Assembly (NCBI GenBank): GCA_964606325.1
Contig: CAZSGE010000003.1
Location: forward strand, 1-64,000
Length of the DNA stretch: 64,000 nucleotides
Source: Berkiella sp964606325
Lineage (GTDB): Bacteria; Pseudomonadota; Gammaproteobacteria; Berkiellales; Berkiellaceae
Reading direction: 5' to 3'
Position numbers and translations under genes: made by a program. Every line of letters starts with the position of its first letter. Position 1 is the first letter of the stretch. The notes below the pieces were generated by a model. The model saw only the letters and a list, made by a program, of their open reading frames with translations, ran no database searches and was not told the origin of the DNA. Positions 8,491-16,934 of the stretch are shown here, in pieces.

Positions 8491-10352
8491 GCTTGCACGC
8501 TTTGCTTGGTACTCACTTTAGCCTGGTCCCACAGTGTAATCGCTTTTTCAAAACTTCTGCTGACGGTGTCAACAAAAGCTTGGTTGCTTATCATTTGCCC
8601 TAACCATTGATAAAGAGCTGTTTGGAACAAACTTTTATCTACTACAAATCCTTTGCAAATATCATGTTTGGCGCAGGGCGCAAACATTACAGGTAATTGT
8701 TCAAAAGTTGCTTGTTGGGTTAAGAGTAATATACCTTTGCAAAAACGATCATTCTCACTAATGATGCGTTGAATGTTATCAAAAGCACGCTGATCTCTTG
8801 GCGGGGTAATTTGCCACCAATCAGGGTAAATTCCGATTTCATACATGCGTTGCATGATATGGCTCATGGTACTTGCAGTAATTAAACTATTAGTAGCAGG
8901 GGCTAATTCAAGCACTAATTCGTGACCTGTTCGCCTTGCTGCTAAATACAAATGATTAAGTACAGATTCTTGTTGTTGGCGCAGTGCATATCTATCATCT
9001 GGATGATAAATGAATGAAACTTTTGCACTATGATGTTTTGGCCAATTAATTAAGGTATGTGTAATGTCAGGATCACCTTGAATTTGTAATGGCACAACAC
9101 CTGGTACATCCAATGCTCTCATTAGGGTGTGTGGAGAGGGTAGCGCATCAATAATTTCACTCTCAGGATAGGCATCCGTCATCATGCTAACATTTGGATA
9201 TTTCATAGCTACTTGTTGTATACCTGTCGCAATAAGCATTTTTGCTTTGATGATTGCGTCTTCATCCACATTGGATGCATTCACTATTTTCATCCACTGA
9301 CTATGTGCGCCAAAGCTAAAGGTAAACAGTTGTTCATGGGTGTTCGCGCGTGTTGCCGCATAATGTATATGATCAAATAACGGTGTACGAATGGTTTGCA
9401 CAACTTGGGATTGTGAAGAGAGAAAAATGGATAAGGCTTCAACACTGGGTAAGCTGTCGCTATGCTCTTCGCGAGATTGCGTAAGTGCATGGCATGCCAT
9501 GGCATATTCACAACTTTTTTCCTGTGAATATCCTTTTATCCATCCGGTGACATATCCAATAATAAATGATTCTTTTGAAGTAAAAGGAATATTTTTATCA
9601 GCAATAAATCCAGCATGATGAGGTGCTGTTTGTAAATCGTTGGGTATTTGTGTGAAAACATAACAACCCTGTGAATTTTTCATCACAAATATGGCGCTAC
9701 TGACATTGCGCAACTGTGTTAAAGCAACATGAGAATCCGTTTCACCAGCTAATTGATGAAAATCTTTTTCACAACCTATTACCAATGAGCAAAAGGGGAG
9801 TGTTTTAAGAATATGGCTCAGATTAGTTTCATTAATATCATCTAAGGCAAGAATTACTTTTGTTTGCTTTTCGTTAGCAGCATGCACGGCTTCTTTAATG
9901 ATACGTTGACCATTTTTACTATTAAAATTTGAACTGGTAATGAATAGCGTTTGTGCTTTGCCAATGAAATTAGATGAGATATCGGATGCTTCTTCTAAAA
10001 TATCAGCACATTGGCTTTTGTATGTTACTACAGGAAATGACATTCTGTTCTTAAGTGCTCTGAACATTAAAGCGCTGGCGTGTTCCGTGTCAATTTGAAC
10101 TTTGCTAATATCTACTTTTTCATGCACCATCGCATCCAGAATAAATTGTCCCAAATCATCATGGCCAACCGATGAGATAAGTGCGGTTTTTAACCCAAGT
10201 CGAGAAAAACCGCGAGCGTATGCAGGCATGCCACCGACATGCTTTTTAAAGCTCATCATGTCTTTGAGATTGGCGCCAATTTGTTCGCCCAAAAAATCCA
10301 CAAAAGATTGGCCCAAAGTGATAATGTCAAAAGTGTGTGTCGGTGTTTTCAT
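8487..10352 (-). CDS. IolC-like protein: PfkB kinase domain (degenerate) fused to DUF2090
   Basis: 621 residues, the usual length of the proteobacterial two-domain IolC. Residues 1-~310 are a PfkB sugar-kinase domain related to 5-dehydro-2-deoxygluconokinase; the first PfkB signature is kept (VGGMPAYARGFSRLG, 39-53). Residues ~325-605 are DUF2090, the aldolase-like half, with FIYHPDD and TGHELVLEL. The second PfkB signature is lost: where IolC enzymes have GAGDAF, this protein has TSKESF (258-263), so the anion hole and catalytic Asp are absent. Kinase activity is therefore doubtful. No other inositol-catabolism gene is in the window. Family is confident; function is not. Confidence 0.75.
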   Translation of the reverse strand: MKTPTHTFDIITLGQSFVDFLGEQIGANLKDMMSFKKHVGGMPAYARGFSRLGLKTALISSVGHDDLGQFILDAMVHEKVDISKVQIDTEHASALMFRALKNRMSFPVVTYKSQCADILEEASDISSNFIGKAQTLFITSSNFNSKNGQRIIKEAVHAANEKQTKVILALDDINETNLSHILKTLPFCSLVIGCEKDFHQLAGETDSHVALTQLRNVSSAIFVMKNSQGCYVFTQIPNDLQTAPHHAGFIADKNIPFTSKESFIIGYVTGWIKGYSQEKSCEYAMACHALTQSREEHSDSLPSVEALSIFLSSQSQVVQTIRTPLFDHIHYAATRANTHEQLFTFSFGAHSQWMKIVNASNVDEDAIIKAKMLIATGIQQVAMKYPNVSMMTDAYPESEIIDALPSPHTLMRALDVPGVVPLQIQGDPDITHTLINWPKHHSAKVSFIYHPDDRYALRQQQESVLNHLYLAARRTGHELVLELAPATNSLITASTMSHIMQRMYEIGIYPDWWQITPPRDQRAFDNIQRIISENDRFCKGILLLTQQATFEQLPVMFAPCAKHDICKGFVVDKSLFQTALYQWLGQMISNQAFVDTVSRSFEKAITLWDQAKVSTKQSVQA

Positions 10353-10551
10353 CGGCGGTATCCCTGTAAGATATTTTTACTTTGCTAACTGGCTTTTTTG
10401 AATCATCGCAGCCATTAGAAAAAAAAACAGATTAATAATTGTTAATCGTGAACGGAATCTATCATTCAATATAGTATGGATGTATCAAGGGGGAAAATGA
10501 AAAGTTGCGCCATGAGAACTCATGACGCAAAACGGGATTAACAATGGTGGT

Positions 10552-11118
10552 TTAGACAGTTGCTAACCATTCTTGTAAAGATTCACTTTGGCGTTCCATG
10601 TATTGTGGCTCTTTGAAAGTGAGCGTCAACAGGTTCATGCCTTGAATAGCGGCTAAATAGTAAGTGGCTAATTGTGTTGAACGTTCGCCTTTGCCCATTT
10701 CACGGAATTGAGATTCAACCCATTTAAGAATATCGGACATAAGTTTAGAAGCTGCCGTAGCAAGAACGCCACCTTGTTTGCCAAGTTCTTGGCAAAGGCT
10801 TCCGATAACGCAGCCGAAGCGAGCTAAGGTTTCTGATTGTGCATTGTTATGATGCAACAAAGCAGTTAAACGCTCTTTAATGTCTGGGATTTGTTCCCAT
10901 TGTTGGAAAAGATTGCGCCATTCAGTCATGCGACGGTGTAAAACAGCATCCATGATGGCTTCTTTAGTTTTGAAATAATAGTAAACATTTCCTAGTGGCA
11001 CATCTGCTAATTTAGCGATGTCGGCTAGTGTTGTGGTATGAAAAGTTTGCTCGTAAATTAATTTATCGGCGGCCTCAATTAGTCGCTCCCGTTTATCATT
11101 TCTTCTTGCTCTTGGCAT
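10552..11118 (-). CDS. TetR/AcrR-family transcriptional regulator
   Basis: 188 residues. The N-terminal helix-turn-helix (residues ~8-55) is typical TetR: TTLADIAKLADVPLGNVYYYFKTKEAI. The C-terminal ligand domain is variable, with no clue to the effector molecule. The gene is preceded by AGGGAG just before the ATG. It is divergent from pagL across a 223-base gap; TetR regulators often control a divergent neighbour, so pagL is a candidate target, but no clear operator palindrome was found in the gap. The 199-base gap on its other side contains nothing I can name. Confidence 0.9.
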   Translation of the reverse strand: MPRARRNDKRERLIEAADKLIYEQTFHTTTLADIAKLADVPLGNVYYYFKTKEAIMDAVLHRRMTEWRNLFQQWEQIPDIKERLTALLHHNNAQSETLARFGCVIGSLCQELGKQGGVLATAASKLMSDILKWVESQFREMGKGERSTQLATYYLAAIQGMNLLTLTFKEPQYMERQSESLQEWLATV

Positions 11119-11341
11119 GTCAGTCTCCCTTTACATCTATATACAGCCGATGTTAATAATCTAGTTAAGCGAGAAAGGCTGGAATATTAACATAAGTTGC
11201 TTTGCTTGTCATATCCATTTTTTAAAAATATGCAGGACTATGAGGAGGCCTATGTTAGCAAAATTTTAAAGAAAAGGTGGAATTCTTCAGCATACAAGTT
11301 AGACTCAAATAAACCCCTTTGATCTTAGGGACAAGAAAAAG

Positions 11342-11911
11342 GTGTTTTTAGTTATAATTCGAACTACAGCACTATTAATTATATTTCTTCTTTGCAAAGC
11401 TGCTCATGCAGACTTCGGTGTTGCATTTGGTAGTGGCCAAGGCATTCAAGATATTCAGCCCTATCGCTTAGCGGTTTCATGGGACTTTGGTCCTGTTTGG
11501 CGCAAGGAAGAACTTTGGGGACTGAATGCAGTATGGGAAAGCAGTTTTGCTATTTGGAATGGCCCACAACGTGCCAATCTTGCTCCTGATAGAGCAACTA
11601 ATTTAAACGCTTTTACTTCAGGCCCCATGTTCCGTTGGCAGCGGCAACAAGCATTTTCTGGAAGTAAAATACTTCCTTATGCTGAGTTAGGAGTTGGACT
11701 TTCGTGGTTGTCTGAGACAGAGATCCAAGGTCGGATTTTATCTTTGCATTTTCAATTTGAGGATAAAGCGGGACTTGGATTTCGATTTGGTAAACAGCAA
11801 CAGTACGATGTTGCCATGAGAGCCTACCATTATTCAAATTGTTCGATTAAAAGGCCTAATAGCGGGGTTAATTTGGCCATGGCTAGTTTTGGGGTATGGT
11901 TTCCAAAGTGA
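11342..11911 (+). CDS. pagL: PagL-type lipid A 3-O-deacylase, outer membrane
   Basis: 189 residues with a GTG start. A signal peptide ends at AHA-DF (residue 23/24), and the rest alternates like a small beta-barrel. The PagL signature HYSNCSIKRPNSGVN is present, with His163 and Ser165 matching the catalytic His and Ser of the family. The family's Glu, 12 residues after the Ser in Pseudomonas PagL, is Asn177 here. PagL removes the 3-position acyl chain from lipid A in the outer leaflet, which lowers host TLR4 recognition in the species studied. It is divergent from the TetR gene and followed by an inverted-repeat element. Identity is good; activity is slightly uncertain because of Asn177. Confidence 0.85.
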   Translation: MFLVIIRTTALLIIFLLCKAAHADFGVAFGSGQGIQDIQPYRLAVSWDFGPVWRKEELWGLNAVWESSFAIWNGPQRANLAPDRATNLNAFTSGPMFRWQRQQAFSGSKILPYAELGVGLSWLSETEIQGRILSLHFQFEDKAGLGFRFGKQQQYDVAMRAYHYSNCSIKRPNSGVNLAMASFGVWFPK

Positions 11912-12040
11912 TATACTCGAACCTGTTTGAGTTTATGCTTTGTTGCCTGCGCTCACTCACCCCAGTCATGTACCAAAGCGTACACTCCTGGGGCTTCGTT
12001 TGCTTGTCGCCGCGCCTAAATCTCAAACTGATTCGAGTAT
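11912..12040. repeat. MITE-like element with 19-base terminal inverted repeats
   Basis: Arms 11913-11931 (ATACTCGAACCTGTTTGAG) and 12022-12040 (CTCAAACTGATTCGAGTAT) pair at 17 of 19 positions. Between them is a second imperfect palindrome, CCCCAG...CTGGGG, at about 11960-11993. The whole 129-base unit fits exactly between pagL and rpe and has no ORF of its own. No flanking target duplication is evident. It could be a miniature mobile element or a stable 3' hairpin for pagL. Confidence 0.5.
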
Positions 12041-12075
12041 TATGTTTATCACTAACATCTTTTTAAGAAATAATT

Positions 12076-12750
12076 ATGCAACCCTATGCTATAGCGCCTT
12101 CGATATTATCAGCAGATTTTGCCAGACTCGGTGAAGAAGTGAACACGGTATTAAAAGCCGGTGCCGATATCATTCACTTTGATGTCATGGATAATCATTA
12201 CGTTCCTAATTTAACCATTGGGCCGCTTGTGTGTGAAGCTTTACGCAAGCATGGAATAACAGCGCCGATTGACGTGCATTTAATGGTACAACCTGTCGAT
12301 GCTCTCATCCCTATGTTTGCTAAAGCAGGTGCAACTTATATTACCTTTCATCCTGAGGCCAGCAATCATGTTGATAGAACGTTGCAGCTGATTAAAGAAA
12401 ATGGTTGTAAAGCAGGCCTTGTGTTTAATCCAGCAACACCGCTCACGGTGCTTGAACATGTTATCGATAAACTCGATATGATTTTGCTTATGTCAGTAAA
12501 CCCGGGTTTTGGTGGGCAACAATTTATTCCAAGTAGCCTAAACAAACTTCGTGCTGCAAGAAAAATAATTGATTCTTCAGGTAAAAATATTCGTTTAGAA
12601 ATTGATGGCGGTGTTAAAGTCGATAATATTGGTGAAATCGCCAAAGCAGGTGCGGATACGTTTGTGGCAGGTTCAGCGATTTTTCAAACCAATGATTATC
12701 AAAAAACCATTCAAGCGATGAGAGATGAGATTAAGAAAGCTGTAGGTTAG
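12076..12750 (+). CDS. rpe: ribulose-phosphate 3-epimerase
   Basis: 224 residues, the family's normal length. It interconverts D-ribulose 5-phosphate and D-xylulose 5-phosphate in the pentose phosphate pathway. TIM-barrel signatures are intact: APSILSADFARLGEE at the start, HFDVMDNHYVPNLTIGP, DVHLMV, MSVNPGFGGQ and EIDGGV, which supply the metal ligands and catalytic Asp residues of the family. In many gammaproteobacteria rpe sits with gph or trpS; here it stands between a repeat element and a dehydrogenase operon. Confidence 0.97.
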   Translation: MQPYAIAPSILSADFARLGEEVNTVLKAGADIIHFDVMDNHYVPNLTIGPLVCEALRKHGITAPIDVHLMVQPVDALIPMFAKAGATYITFHPEASNHVDRTLQLIKENGCKAGLVFNPATPLTVLEHVIDKLDMILLMSVNPGFGGQQFIPSSLNKLRAARKIIDSSGKNIRLEIDGGVKVDNIGEIAKAGADTFVAGSAIFQTNDYQKTIQAMRDEIKKAVG

Positions 12751-12764
12751 GTAGGATTTCTGTA

Positions 12765-12822
12765 CCCTCTACCGCATTGTGCGGGAGAGGGTGACCGTCA
12801 TTCGAACATTTGTGAGATGACG
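12765..12822. repeat. two-hairpin intergenic repeat
   Basis: Hairpin 1, 12765-12791: a 12-base stem with one mismatch (CCCTCTACCGCA / TGCGGGAGAGGG) and loop TTG. Hairpin 2, 12796-12822: CGTCAT / ATGACG. The second arm is followed by GGGCGGGTGAGGG. The pattern resembles dispersed REP-type units of proteobacteria. There is no T-run, so a classical terminator is unlikely, though it could act as an mRNA 3' stabiliser for rpe. Confidence 0.6.
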
Positions 12823-12856
12823 GGCGGGTGAGGGCAAGCAATCATGGAAGAATGTT

Positions 12857-15046
12857 ATGGACCTGGACCGTGCCTCAATAGTCGATCAAAACTTCACCAA
12901 GCGAGTCCTCGCTCAAGAATTTCCTATTGCGAAAAGCCATACCACACCTAGTGAAGCCCAGCTCACCGTCGATGCTTTTTTAGAACTATTTGATTCGCAA
13001 TTAATTAGTCGGCATCTCGATCTGATGGCGCGAATTTTACGCGAACAAAACAAAGGTTATTATACTATCGGCAGTAGCGGTCATGAAGGCAATGCGGCGA
13101 TTGCCAAAGCTTTTAGAAAAGATGATATGGCTTTTTTACACTATCGCAGTGGCGCTTTTGTGGTGCAACGTGCAAAAAAAGAACCTACTATCGATATTAT
13201 TTACGATCAAGTCCTTTCTTTAGTTGCTTCAAGTGATGATCCTATCAGTGGCGGAAGACACAAAGTATTTGGTAGTGTACCTTTATTTATACCACCTCAA
13301 ACAAGCACGATTGCTTCTCATTTACCTAAAGCGTTAGGTACGGCTATTTCAATTACTACCGCTAAATCGTTGAAAGAGAATCAATTTGTAAAGTTACACC
13401 CTGATAGTGTTGTGCTGTGTAGTTTTGGTGACGGTTCAGTGAATCATTCTACGGCACAAGGTGCGTTTAATGCTAGTCAATGGGTATTTAGTGCAAGACG
13501 GACTTTACCGCTAGTGTGGATTTGTGAAGATAATGGTTTTGCTATTTCAGTGCCAACGCCGGCTAATTGGATAGAGCGTACTTTTAAAGATCGCGTAGGT
13601 TTGCATTATATTGGTTGTGATGGTTGCAATCTCGCAGATGTTTATAAGGCTTCATTGATGGCCCAACATCTTGCTCGCCATAAAAGTGAGCCCGTATTTT
13701 TACATATGAAAACCGTGCGCTTGCTTGGGCACGCAGGATCAGACATTGAATTTCAATACCGCGCTCAAGCTGACATTGAACAAACAGAAAGCGATGATCC
13801 CTTATTACATACCGCAAGAATACTTATTCAAGAAAAATGGCTTAAGGCGACAGAGATTGTTGATAGATATGAGCAAGTGCGAGAGCAAGTAAAAAAGGCA
13901 ACGATACGTGCGCTGGCGACACCAAAGTTATTAAGTGCAGATGAAGTTATTTCAACGATCGTGCCACCTGCTCGCCCCATATCAGTGCTTGTGTCTAATG
14001 ATCAAAAAAATCAAGTTCAAAACCTTAAAAAAAATATGGCGCAAAGCCTTAATTTAGCCTTAACAGAAATTCTAACTGATTACCCCAATACAGTAGTTTT
14101 TGGTGAAGATGTCGGGAAAAAGGGCGGTGTTTATCGCGTGACAGCGGATCTGCAAAAACAATTTGGAAAGTCACGAGTTTTTGATACGGTGATAGATGAA
14201 CAAACTATTTTAGGCACGGCGATAGGTTTTGCGCATAATGGTTTTATCCCGATCCCCGAAATACAGTTTCTTGCCTATACGCATAATGCGATTGATCAAA
14301 TTAGGGGAGAAGCATCCACGCTGTCTTTTTTTTCTAAAGGTCAATATACCAATCCAATGGTAGTCCGCATTCCGTCGTTTGGATATCAAAAAGGGTTTGG
14401 TGGTCACTTTCATAATGATAATGCTTTTGCTTTTTTGCGGGAGATCCCTGGCATTATCATTGCCTGTCCATCCACGGCGAGTGATGCAGTTAAACTACTA
14501 CGCGAATGTGTAAATTTAGCTTATAACTCACAACGTGTGATCATTTTTCTTGAGCCTATCGCATTATATATGGCAAAAGATGCCTATGCTCAGGATGATA
14601 ATCTGGCATTGCAGACTTATCCTTGTGCGGGCGAAACGATTGCGTTTGGTGAGTTGGGAATCGAAGGGGATTTGAACGCTAATATTGCTATTATCAGTTA
14701 TGGCAATGGTATGGCGATGAGTCGTTTCGCTGCAAACACCTTGAAAAAGGAGCACAATATAAACGTCAAACTGATAGATTTACGTTGGTTAGTGCCTTTA
14801 AATGCCACCGATTTGTTAAAAGCAATCCATGATTGCAAGTTTATACTAATTGTTGATGAATGCAGAAAAACAGCAAGTTTGAGTGAGCAATTGTTGTCTC
14901 TTATTTTGGAAAAGAGCGCCCCTTTACCAGAGGTAAAGCGAATCACTGCCTTTGACTCATTTATTCCATTAGGCATGGCCTGGGAATTTATATTACCAAG
15001 CACTAAACAAATAATCGACGCGATTATATTTGATATAAATAAATAG
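12857..15046 (+). CDS. 2-oxoacid dehydrogenase E1, fused alpha and beta subunits
   Basis: 729 residues. Residues ~1-345 are the E1-alpha half, with the thiamine diphosphate motif starting at GDGSVNHS and ending at EDNGFAIS; residues ~390-729 are the E1-beta half (VVFGEDVGKKGGVY, DTVIDEQTILGTAIG). The fusion is best matched by branched-chain 2-oxoisovalerate dehydrogenase-type E1 proteins, which decarboxylate 2-oxoacids and pass the acyl group to E2 lipoyl. No E2 or E3 gene is adjacent, so they must lie elsewhere. The acyl-CoA dehydrogenase gene follows 9 bases downstream, suggesting an operon for branched-chain or lysine-derived acyl-CoA breakdown. Exact substrate is not certain. Confidence 0.85.
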   Translation: MDLDRASIVDQNFTKRVLAQEFPIAKSHTTPSEAQLTVDAFLELFDSQLISRHLDLMARILREQNKGYYTIGSSGHEGNAAIAKAFRKDDMAFLHYRSGAFVVQRAKKEPTIDIIYDQVLSLVASSDDPISGGRHKVFGSVPLFIPPQTSTIASHLPKALGTAISITTAKSLKENQFVKLHPDSVVLCSFGDGSVNHSTAQGAFNASQWVFSARRTLPLVWICEDNGFAISVPTPANWIERTFKDRVGLHYIGCDGCNLADVYKASLMAQHLARHKSEPVFLHMKTVRLLGHAGSDIEFQYRAQADIEQTESDDPLLHTARILIQEKWLKATEIVDRYEQVREQVKKATIRALATPKLLSADEVISTIVPPARPISVLVSNDQKNQVQNLKKNMAQSLNLALTEILTDYPNTVVFGEDVGKKGGVYRVTADLQKQFGKSRVFDTVIDEQTILGTAIGFAHNGFIPIPEIQFLAYTHNAIDQIRGEASTLSFFSKGQYTNPMVVRIPSFGYQKGFGGHFHNDNAFAFLREIPGIIIACPSTASDAVKLLRECVNLAYNSQRVIIFLEPIALYMAKDAYAQDDNLALQTYPCAGETIAFGELGIEGDLNANIAIISYGNGMAMSRFAANTLKKEHNINVKLIDLRWLVPLNATDLLKAIHDCKFILIVDECRKTASLSEQLLSLILEKSAPLPEVKRITAFDSFIPLGMAWEFILPSTKQIIDAIIFDINK

Positions 15047-15055
15047 GAAAACAAG

Positions 15056-16213
15056 ATGGAAGATATTTTGTATTTGGATGAACAATTAACTGTTGAAGAA
15101 AAATTGACCAGGGATTCTGTAAAGCGATTTGTTGAAGATGAAGTCATGCCTGGCATTGCAAACCAATATGAAAAGGGAGAATTTGATCGCTCCCTTATCA
15201 AAAAAGCGGGTCAATTGGGGTTGCTGGGTATGACCTTGCCAGTTCAAGCAGGTGGCTCTGGCGCAAGCCAGGTTGCCTACGGATTAGCGTGCCAAGAACT
15301 GGAACGGGGGGATAGTGGGCTCAGAAGTTTTGTTTCAGTACAAAGTTCTCTTTGTATGTATCCCATTTTTGCTTTTGGATCAGATGAACAAAAAATTCGC
15401 TATTTACCACAGATGGCAACAGGCAGTTGCCTTGGTGCCTTTGGTTTAACTGAACCAGATTCAGGATCAGATCCCGCTAATATGAAAACCAATGCAAAAA
15501 AAGTGGATGGTGGTTACATATTAAATGGCGCTAAAATGTGGATAACCAATGCCACACTTGCAGACATTGCGATTGTTTGGGCTAAAGATGAATCAAATAT
15601 GATCCGCGGGTTTATCGTTGAGAAAAAATTTGCAGGATATAAAGCGAATGAAATAAAGCATAAATTATCGTTACGAGCCTCCATCACCGGTGAAATTGTT
15701 TTAGAAGATTGCTTTGTACCAAACGAGAATGTTTTGCCCAACACCAATGGCTTGTCCAGCGCGTTAGCATGTTTAACTAATGCGCGTTATGGGATAGCTT
15801 GGGGTGCAACGGGTGCAGCAATCGCTTGCTATGATATTGCGCTCAAGTATGCAACAGAACGTATTGGTTTTGGTAAACCAATTGCGAGTTTTCAATTGGT
15901 ACAGCGTGATTTAGCAGATATGTTTTTATCGATTGTGAAAACCCAAACCCTGAATTTACAAATTGGCAGGTTAAAAGATAGAGATAGAGCAAATTATGTG
16001 ATGATATCAATGGCTAAAATGAATGCTTGCAAAGAAGCTTTGAACATTGCCAGAATGGCTAGAAATATATTAGGCGCAAATGGTATCAGCTTAGAATATC
16101 ATGTGATACGACATATGAATAATCTTGAATCGGTGTTTACTTATGAAGGAACCGATAATATGCATAGCCTTATTATTGGCCGACATATTACCGGGATCAG
16201 CGCATTTTCTTAA
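15056..16213 (+). CDS. gcdH: acyl-CoA dehydrogenase, glutaryl-CoA dehydrogenase-like
   Basis: 385 residues, a full-length FAD acyl-CoA dehydrogenase. The FAD and substrate motifs GAFGLTEPDSGSDP and WITNATLADI are in place. The C-terminal segment with TYEGTDNMHSLIIGR carries the catalytic Glu in the position used by glutaryl-CoA dehydrogenases, and RASITGEIVLEDCFVP also fits that subgroup. In the family it oxidises and decarboxylates glutaryl-CoA to crotonyl-CoA in lysine and tryptophan breakdown. It lies 9 bases after the E1 gene, and its stop shares 4 bases (16210-16213) with the convergent His-rich gene. The gene symbol is by similarity; another short-chain substrate cannot be excluded. Confidence 0.82.
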   Translation: MEDILYLDEQLTVEEKLTRDSVKRFVEDEVMPGIANQYEKGEFDRSLIKKAGQLGLLGMTLPVQAGGSGASQVAYGLACQELERGDSGLRSFVSVQSSLCMYPIFAFGSDEQKIRYLPQMATGSCLGAFGLTEPDSGSDPANMKTNAKKVDGGYILNGAKMWITNATLADIAIVWAKDESNMIRGFIVEKKFAGYKANEIKHKLSLRASITGEIVLEDCFVPNENVLPNTNGLSSALACLTNARYGIAWGATGAAIACYDIALKYATERIGFGKPIASFQLVQRDLADMFLSIVKTQTLNLQIGRLKDRDRANYVMISMAKMNACKEALNIARMARNILGANGISLEYHVIRHMNNLESVFTYEGTDNMHSLIIGRHITGISAFS

Positions 16214-16869
16214 AATTTTTTACTTAGCTGAGGGCTCTGTACTTCCAGAGGTTTTCCTATCGTTGAAAACTTGTTCACTAGCTGGTGTCCTGCACGTTGA
16301 TGCATTTGAAGAAATGATGGGACGATACTTGCAGCTAAGTTAAACCCCGGAATATAAGTTCTCGCAATTTGCGACCAACTTGTATCGGATCTGTCATCTG
16401 AACTAAAGGTATTCAACGTGACAAGAGGGGGTCTTGGTTGATCATCACTTTCTTTTAAACTTCTTCTTCCTTCGCTCAGAATGATAACCTCCAGACTTTG
16501 TTTGAGCGATGGTGTTGTCGAAGTTGGAGGAGGCATTTCAGCTGTTGGTTTAAGATCGCTTGCTTGTGGGTTGGGTATTACAGCGACAGGTGCATTGAAC
16601 ACAGCATTCGTTGCTGGAGTCACACCTAGGGCTATTTGGGTGGGCTGCATATCTGCTTGTTTATCGATTGCATTTGGTTTTTTTGAATGATGATGATGAC
16701 CATGATGACTTTTAGTTTCTTTTGCTTTATTTTTTTTATCTAATTTCTCTGTTTCTTGTACATGCTTGTCTTGCTCGCTTATTTTTTTGTGGTGATGCCT
16801 TTTCCTATGATGATGTTTTTCTTTACCTTTTTCTGACACTTGTTCTGATTCTGGTCCATCTTTTAACAT
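16210..16869 (-). CDS. His/Lys-rich protein of unknown function
   Basis: 219 residues, not recognised. The first ~65 residues are extremely basic and His-rich, with the clusters KHHHRKRHHHKK and HHGHHHHSKK; the middle is Pro/Ala/Thr-rich and looks disordered. A short hydrophobic patch occurs near YIPGFNLAASIVPSFL. The ribosome site AAGGAG sits 5 bases before the ATG, supporting a real gene. The His clusters could bind Ni, Zn or Cu; the Lys/Arg/His clusters could also act as a nuclear or nucleic-acid-binding signal. Convergent with gcdH and downstream of degS across a hairpin. Confidence 0.55.
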   Translation of the reverse strand: MLKDGPESEQVSEKGKEKHHHRKRHHHKKISEQDKHVQETEKLDKKNKAKETKSHHGHHHHSKKPNAIDKQADMQPTQIALGVTPATNAVFNAPVAVIPNPQASDLKPTAEMPPPTSTTPSLKQSLEVIILSEGRRSLKESDDQPRPPLVTLNTFSSDDRSDTSWSQIARTYIPGFNLAASIVPSFLQMHQRAGHQLVNKFSTIGKPLEVQSPQLSKKF

Positions 16870-16891
16870 GCTAACTCCTTATCCATGATGA

Positions 16892-16914
16892 AAAGGGCCC
16901 AATAAGAGCCCTTT
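16892..16914 (-). terminator. hairpin terminator after degS
   Basis: A 7-base stem, AAAGGGC (16892-16898) with GCCCTTT (16908-16914), has a 9-base loop. On the minus strand four T follow the stem; on the plus strand a six-T run follows shortly after, so it may work both ways. It lies between the end of degS and the start of the His-rich gene. Confidence 0.5.
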
Positions 16915-16934
16915 AATATTTTTTAGAAAATCAT

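Noticed and set aside
11119..11341. Five-codon leader-like ORF after GAGGAGG upstream of pagL
   Set aside because: A good ribosome site precedes ATGTTAGCAAAATTTTAA, but five codons with no attenuator structure downstream are too little to call.
14698..15201. Antisense ORF of 167 codons opposite the E1 gene
   Set aside because: It lies fully opposite two well-supported genes and its product has no recognisable domain or ribosome site.
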